Shown here: in pieces, positions 58,661 to 64,000 of the stretch
Numbering within the stretch: the stretch's first letter is position 1
Layout of the letters: each line of letters starts with the position of its first letter
NCBI RefSeq assembly: GCF_963678635.1
Contig: NC_087062.1
Span: forward strand, 63,523,253-63,587,252
Length of the DNA stretch: 64,000 bases
From: Symsagittifera roscoffensis
Lineage: Eukaryota > Xenacoelomorpha > Acoela > Convolutidae
Direction: 5' to 3'
Translations under genes and position numbers: made by a program
Notes under the pieces: model-generated
The model's database searches: none
What the model was told of the DNA's origin: nothing
The model's input: the letters and a program-made list of their open reading frames with translations, nothing else

Positions 58661-60017
58661 TCTTCAGCCGTTTGAACAAGAAACACAACCGTTGGCGAAG
58701 ATTTGGTGCGTTAAGATGGAAGAAGACACACATCAGCCCAACGAGCTGAATAGTCAGATGAGGGTCATGAAGACATACTTGAAGGCGAGATACAGACTCT
58801 CGGACCTTCTAAGAGCGCAGAGAAATGATCGCATGACAAGCAACCTGAAAAAGTGGATCGAGAATGGTTCTCCGGATAAAGGGGACCTCGAGGAGGATAG
58901 TTATCGCATCCTGAGACAAAACTTCATGCAGAAGGAAGGGAGGTTATATTTGAACAAGGACGGGATCGTGGCTTGCAAAAGAAGAGAGGAAGATAGAGTC
59001 CTATACAAGTATAACGCGATAGTGTTACCGCAACTCTATCAGACAGAACTATTATTCAGGTCACATGATCAGATGGGCCATCAGGGGATCGACAAAGTAT
59101 ATCAGAGGATCCTGAAGCGCTTTGAGTGGCCTGGGATGAAAAAGGCATGCGAGAAATGGGTAACAGCATGTCTGTCATGCCAACAGGTCAAGGATCCAAG
59201 GAAGTTGCGATTTCCTTTACAACCGATCGAGTCGTCTGAATTCAACGAGGTGGTGCAGATAGATCACCAAAAGATATGCATGACAGACAATGGTTATAAT
59301 CAGGTGCTGGTCATGATAGATCATTTCACGAAGTATGCAGAGGCCGTGCCCTGCATAACTGCCTCGGCGGAAGAGACATGCGACCACCTGATCAATACGT
59401 GGATAGCAAGGCATGGTTGTCCGATGACGTTTCAATCGGATAATGGAGCAGCTTTCGTAGGAGAGCTTACGAAAGAGCTTATGAGACGCTCACAGGTCGC
59501 TCAGGCTCACTCCACGACATATCACCCTCAGACGAATGGCTTAGTGGAAAGACAGAACAGGACGTTAGTGTCGATGCTGAGAGTATATTGTTCCAGGTAC
59601 ATGACCGATTGGGACAGATACCTTCCACATGTGATGGGAGCATATAATAGCACGCAACACTCCACCACTGGAGTCAGTCCACACATGATGCTAACTGGAC
59701 ACGAAAAGTCTTTACCCTTAACCTTCTTCTACCCAGAATATGAGGGAAAGAAAACGTCCCCACAGGTCTACGTGAGGGATGTGATCAGACGCCAACAGGA
59801 GCTGAACGATTTGTGTAGACGAAACACTCAGCAGGCACAAGCAAGGCAGAGGAAAAAATTCGACAAGAAAGCAGCTGGTGCAAAGGCTTACTCGGTGGGA
59901 GACTACGTATGGGTATTCCAGAACGTTATACCACCGAAAGGGACAAAAAAACTCCTAAAAAAATTGGAGGGGACCCTTCATGATTACAGAGGTGCATCAG
60001 TAGGGACGCTTTTATAG
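58632..60017 (+). pseudogene. Element B integrase, frameshifted from pol
   Basis: 461 codons from an internal frame entry. N-terminal zinc module (SHDQMGHQG about 140, then CLSCQQ about 185), catalytic core DDE in VVQIDHQ (about 210), FQSDNGAAFVG (about 275) and NGLVERQNR (about 315), and a C-terminal SH3-like part (SVGDYVWVFQNVIPPKGTKK). It inserts the DNA copy into the genome. Frame lost at an A-run (about 59960) where copy A has fewer As; the correct continuation lies in the frame of the macro-domain ORF. An inferred fusion to pol is supported by element A, which keeps the joining segment. Confidence 0.82.
60001..60003 (+). other. Shared in-frame TAG between integrase and macro region
   Basis: In the frame leading to the macro ORF the codons are CAG TAG GGA. 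Element A has the same CAG TAG GGA at 36049-36041. All other stops differ between the copies. Confidence 0.6.
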
Positions 60018-60099
60018 ACTGAGTACTGGCCGAGCCGCCCACTACGAGAATATAAAGCCACACAATCCATCGACAGAAGACTGGTGTATACTTGCAGAC

Positions 60100-61419
60100 A
60101 TGGAAGAAGGGGATTATCTAATGATGGATCCTGCTTGTGAGGTCAATGAAAAAGGCACCAGGGAGAAGAACGATGGAAACGAAGTCGTAGAGGAAGGTAC
60201 GGATACACCGCTGGACCTGGATCCAAACGAACAGATCGAAGCGGACGATGAAACCTTACCCTACGCAGAGGAAGATTGGCAGGATCCCGAACAGATAGAG
60301 GTTCCCAAGAACTTGGAAACGGATCTTCCGTTCACCATACAGACTCGTCAGAAGGACGGAATGAGACCAAGAAAGAAATACAATCCTTACGGTGACGACT
60401 TTGTAGTGGATAGGATAGATCTAAAGAAGACAGTGGAGGAAGTAGTGGGTCTAGAGGAAATAACTGTGTCACAAGACATTGACATAGTCGATGATCACGA
60501 CGATGAGTGGGTTGACGACTGGTCGAAACCCGAGGTAGAATTCGACGATGAGCAACAGCAGTCATATGAACAAGACCTGACGAACCTGCGTGTCTTAGAG
60601 TGGCTGAATGAAACAACCTCGGATCCAGAGAAGACCAGCGTCACGATTCAAGACGTAGATCGTGAAAGCATGAAATACATCAAGACTGAACGAGATGATC
60701 CTTCCTGGGCTGCCCAGGAAGGACGGCTACTCATTCCAGCTTCTAACCTTGACTTGATACCCGGTATGCGATCGACGGGGACGTCGATGGATGTTTTTGT
60801 CCGGGGAGTGGGGGTAGGACTTACCCATACTGAAAACTTGATGATAAAAAAATTAAGAATAGCAAGAGAAACAGGAGACTTAGAAGCAGAAACAGGCGAA
60901 GAACCTAAGAAACCTGGCATAGGCAGGGTAGTTGAGTCATATTTTAACTTACCAAATGAATATTCAAGTAACATAATACTAACAGACAGTGATTTCATAC
61001 TCACAAACAGAACATGTGCGATAGCAATCACCGCAGACATGAGTTTTAGGACAGCGTTAGCGGCAGATTTTAAGAGAGAATACAAAAACGTGGAATTCCT
61101 TTGGAAGCAAAGACCAGGGATAGGGGGCGTAGCAGCCTTACCTCCGGCGGTGTCGCAGATACCGGGAAAATACTTATGCTTCTTGGTAACGAGGGCGACA
61201 GAGAAGCAGCACGTGGACCCAGAAAACCTAGTCTTGTCTTTGACGAGGCTGAGGGACTTCCTTGTGGAAATGGACGTGAAGGAGCTCTCGCTTCCAGTGT
61301 ACGATCCAAACAGAGGAAGACTGCATCCTCGGGAATTGTACGCGCTTGTACACGTGATATTCTCTGATACGAACATACAAGTATATCTACATAAGAAATT
61401 TTACTTAAGTATAGGCTGA
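60100..61419 (+). CDS. Macro-domain protein of the LTR element (element B)
   Basis: 439 codons from ATG 60100, intact; the frame is open back to the TAG at 60001. Residues 1-200 are very acidic (Asp/Glu-rich), then comes a conserved block (SWAAQEGRLLIPASNLDLIP, about 207; FVRGVGVGLTHTE, about 233). From about 285 to 435 it fits the macro fold of the TARG1/Poa1 kind: CAIAITADMSFRTALAADF, GIGGVAALPP, GKYLCFLVTRATEK, LVLSLTRLRDFL, and PVYDPNRGRLHPRELYAL. Macro domains bind or remove ADP-ribose, and are known in some viruses. In TARG1 an Asp follows the GCGL loop; here that loop reads YDPNRGRL, so catalysis is uncertain. Position between integrase and the third ORF is conserved in element A. Confidence 0.72.
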   Translation: MEEGDYLMMDPACEVNEKGTREKNDGNEVVEEGTDTPLDLDPNEQIEADDETLPYAEEDWQDPEQIEVPKNLETDLPFTIQTRQKDGMRPRKKYNPYGDDFVVDRIDLKKTVEEVVGLEEITVSQDIDIVDDHDDEWVDDWSKPEVEFDDEQQQSYEQDLTNLRVLEWLNETTSDPEKTSVTIQDVDRESMKYIKTERDDPSWAAQEGRLLIPASNLDLIPGMRSTGTSMDVFVRGVGVGLTHTENLMIKKLRIARETGDLEAETGEEPKKPGIGRVVESYFNLPNEYSSNIILTDSDFILTNRTCAIAITADMSFRTALAADFKREYKNVEFLWKQRPGIGGVAALPPAVSQIPGKYLCFLVTRATEKQHVDPENLVLSLTRLRDFLVEMDVKELSLPVYDPNRGRLHPRELYALVHVIFSDTNIQVYLHKKFYLSIG

Positions 61420-61815
61420 GTGATGTGCGAGAGGGTGTTAGGTCAAAGACTAAGTTGTGTGTAATATGTGATATGTGTGTTATGTTATGTTAGGTGTTAG
61501 GTTATTAAGATCATGGGTAAGTAGGGGTTTGTGACCATGAACAACTAAATGACGATCTTGGGAATAGGACCAAAGTTTGGACTGTCCAATCTTAGGTCGA
61601 ATTCCAAAATTTTAGAAACCAATTGATTTTAATAAATTTTAGGATAAATATCTTTTTATCTGAACTGTCTTTAAGCAAATTTTAACGATATATGTTAAGG
61701 TGAAACTGACAAGTGTGACATTCGTGATTTCTTTTCTAGATCCTGATTGATCATTTAAATTACTCACTTGAGTCAAAGCATCAAATCGAATCAAATCAAA
61801 CTTGGAAAGAATAGA
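61420..61815 (+). other. Intergenic spacer with TG-rich repeat and splice acceptor
   Basis: Contains TGTGTGTTATGTTATGTTAG-type simple repeat near 61470-61500 and, at 61731-61739, CTTTTCTAG preceded by more pyrimidines (candidate acceptor; exon would begin at 61740). The spacer aligns with element A at 34268-34650. Confidence 0.55.
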
Positions 61816-62911
61816 ATGGACAACTTCAACCTGGATGAATTGATGGACCTGGCAGAGGCATATGTAGGACGTCCTGTTGATGGCAGCATATGGAGAAAGA
61901 GGAGTACTAGACCGCCCGAACATGAGAGTGATGAGGTGGAGAAACGGGGCTCTCTCAGGGAGTGACTTGGCGAATGAGTCTGGATTGGGAAGTTCTAGGA
62001 CTTACCAACCAGGTGAGATGCCAATGCCCTCTAAGCCTAAACCTGGGCTGACGAGAATGCATCAGGAGATGAACAGCGAGGCGACCTCGTCTGGTTCACC
62101 ACTGAGAGCAGCTGTGCCACCAAAAAGGGCGAAAGTAACACAGAAGGTTCAGACGAACCAAACCATACAAGATCTGGACGAGATGAACGATCAGCTGAGA
62201 AGTACGAAGAAGGAGCTGGACGAGATGACCAAAAGCATGCTCCAGATGGAGGAAGATCGGGACATGTGGAGAAAGTTGTTTGAAGACTGCAACAAAAAGC
62301 AGGGTCAAGAGATCGAGCGCTTAAGGCAGGAATACAAAGAGCGATCGGAGCAGGTGGCGTTAACAACGGCCGTGGAGAAAGTGATACCTGCAAGGGATAT
62401 TCCTCGTGGGCAGTCCCCGATGGAGCTCTTGACGCCTCGAGAAATGAAACAAACAACGGATACACGGCTTCCAGCAGAGACAAATCGAGTAACAATCCCG
62501 GATCCTAGTGACACCTTGGGTGATCCCGTCGTAGAACAGACAGTGAGGAGGCTGATAGAGACAGCTGGACGACTGGTCGCTAACAAGAATGCGCCAGGTT
62601 CCGGGGTGACTGCACCCTATGGAACGATTGACGATACGGGCAGAGTACAACTCTCCCAGACCGTGATCAGACAAGGGATAAGTAACGTGACACCACTCAT
62701 GGGGAGCTCGAGAATCCCAGAGAGGAAAGTACGAAAGATGCCAGCGAAGAAAGTGTCTCGTATAATAGACGTGCAGAAGAATAATCAATTGAAGTATAAT
62801 TTCACGGGAGTTCCGGAGACAGATCCGAGGGCCTGCTTCAATCGAGCTACCTGGAGCCCGGCTGTGAACCTGCAGCAACCACGACTCGGGACATCTCACC
62901 TGATATTTTGA
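61816..62911 (+). pseudogene. Element B third ORF, N-terminal part (deleted and frameshifted)
   Basis: ATG 61816 (MDNFNLDEL) opens a frame that stops at 61965. About 130 nt present in element A are missing after GTAGGAC (61870), which shifts the frame; the correct frame resumes at about 61877 and is open to a TGA at 62909-62911. Readable parts: Ser/Pro-rich linker; coiled coil about 62160-62370 (KKELDEMTKSMLQMEEDRD); conserved basic segment (RKVRKMPAKKVSRI about 62725); and the start of the SGNH domain. The TGA replaces the Gly codon of the GDS motif (element A has GGA). Confidence 0.7.
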
Positions 62912-63757
62912 GACAGCTTAGTCAGAGTGCTGTCGAATTTGAGGACCTCATGGGTCACCACGGTGATGGCCTTTGGAGGCGCGACGATAGCCCAATTATA
63001 TCGGATGGTGGAACTGATGAATCCAGGGAAGATTCCCAATGTGATGATCTTAGTTGGGACGAATGATATCTCCAGAGGATCAGACGAGCAGGAAGCACTG
63101 TGGGAGTCAATGATGGTGTGTTTGTTCACTACTCTCTGGCAGAAGTTCAGTTGCGCGGTACTGACCGTTTGCACGGTGCCAATGAACGCGAGAAGCCTGA
63201 CAGCATCAGGAAGAAGGCACAACGAGGGAGTCATAAGATGGAACAACATCTTGAGGAACCTAGCAAATCGAAATGCCGGAAGGATGATCCTCATGGACAT
63301 TGAACATGAGTTGAGAGCCATGGATCAGGCCAGACTGACCACGGATGGCATCCACTTCGACAGTATCGAAGGACAAGGTTGGTTGAATCGAGTCTTCCAA
63401 GAACGGTTGGATGAGCTGGAAGCAGAACTCTTTGACACAGGAGTGCTGAAGGAAGAGGGAACGGTGCGTGATGCGGTGATTACCACCTTTGTGCCTCCTA
63501 GCCTGGAAACACGCTTGGGTACGGTCCCAGCCGTCACGAATTACCGGCAACAAAGCTCCAGCGAACCAGGTCGAAGAACAAACGTGCAGGATCGGTTGGG
63601 AGAAGCACCGATGAGGAGGACAATTCATCCTAGGAGAAGGATAGGACCTGTCAACCAACCAATCGAAGAAGTAGCAGGCACATCTAGATCGGACACTAGG
63701 TCGGAGACGACGAGTACCAGTCGAGAGGAGAGACCGAGCAGAGGCTCATTGTTGTGA
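62912..63757 (+). pseudogene. Element B third ORF, SGNH hydrolase domain
   Basis: Same frame as the preceding piece, after the TGA in the nucleophile motif. Block I remainder DSLVR; block II FGGATIAQL (about 62970); block III LVGTNDISR (about 63050, GxND); hydrophobic core strand CAVLTVCTVPMNAR (about 63150); block V TTDGIHFDSIEG (about 63340, Asp and His of DxxH). After the domain comes a polar tail with Ser/Arg-rich end. All four SGNH signature residues would be present but for the stop. It terminates at TGA 63755-63757, where element A has TGG and reads on in the same frame into further coding sequence. Substrate unknown; SGNH folds include esterases and acetyl-esterases. Confidence 0.75.
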
Positions 63758-64000
63758 TCGAGATCCATACCGTCTCCTTGGCATATATACAAAGACGAAC
63801 TAATGAAGCTGGACCTGCAGAGAGTAAGCTTCATCGAAGATGCAAGGAGGATGCTGAATGGAGCGATGCTATCCGTCAGCAGATTATACTCAATAACCGG
63901 CGTAGACTGGTTGATAGCCGCTAGCATAAATTTCAGCTCCACGACGGCCTTGAGATTTGCTGATTTGGAGGGACTGCCCTCTAAAAACACGATGGGACCA
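63758..64000 (+). pseudogene. Element B third ORF, continuation into window end
   Basis: In frame with the SGNH piece, starting SRSIPSPWHIYKDELMKL and open to the window edge. It aligns with element A at 31988-32206 (PIPSPWHIYKDDLMKL), including a conserved YSITGVDWLI block. The rest lies outside the window. Confidence 0.6.

Larger units (their letters stand above)
48003..64000 (+). mobile_element. Giant Ty3/gypsy-type LTR element B (3' end outside window)
   Basis: It starts with a 922-bp LTR at 48003 and has the same gene order as element A on the opposite strand. It is better preserved: the main pol ORF is open for 1857 codons and the macro ORF is intact. The third ORF is still open for a short distance at 64000. 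By comparison with A, about 6 kb including the 3' LTR are missing. Confidence 0.88.

Noticed and set aside
59955-59975. Programmed frameshift at the A-run before the integrase end
   Set aside because: Copy A would need a -1 shift and copy B a +1 shift to reach the same frame. That fits random indels in a homopolymer, not a conserved signal.

Overview
The window looks like animal (invertebrate metazoan) nuclear DNA. It is AT-rich, carries an intron-containing gene for an Arg/Ser-rich nuclear protein, and is dominated by retroelements of kinds found in animals: Ty3/gypsy LTR elements, a non-LTR element with a restriction-like endonuclease, and Penelope-like fragments with GIY-YIG nuclease. No bacterial operon, rRNA, intact tRNA gene or CRISPR array was seen. 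I cannot name the species.

Layout. 1-4957: AT-rich repeat-filled DNA (a large foldback, SINE-like copies, a degenerate tandem array). 4958-18226 (minus strand): four phase-compatible exons of one host gene (139, 80, 26 and 2368 nt) separated by introns full of short interspersed repeats. 19344-22976 (plus): a broken non-LTR retrotransposon coding for an SGNH-hydrolase-like ORF1 and a PHD-like finger/reverse transcriptase/R2-type endonuclease ORF2. 23517-24553: a 5'-truncated Penelope-like element. 24554-47191 (minus): a complete but decayed giant LTR element, here 'element A', about 22.6 kb with about 0.92-kb LTRs. 47192-48002: a spacer holding another Penelope fragment. 48003-64000 (plus): a second, better preserved copy, 'element B', head to head with A and running off the window end.

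The giant LTR element is the main find. Its order is LTR; candidate tRNA primer site; a leader of about 3 kb studded with a TCCGGA-centred motif; gag with two CCHC knuckles; DTGA protease; YVDD reverse transcriptase; RNase H; integrase; a third region ending in a macro (ADP-ribose-binding) domain; then, behind a conserved candidate splice acceptor, a very long ORF with a coiled coil, an SGNH/GDSL-hydrolase domain, a second SGNH-like segment and several kilobases of unrecognised coding sequence; purine tract; LTR. Both copies have frameshifts and stops, at different places except for one shared TAG. They share protein-level conservation in the macro and SGNH regions, which suggests the accessory genes were functional in the ancestor. 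Retroelement-borne SGNH folds appear in two unrelated element types here.

All domain calls are from motif reading by eye; none was checked by search.
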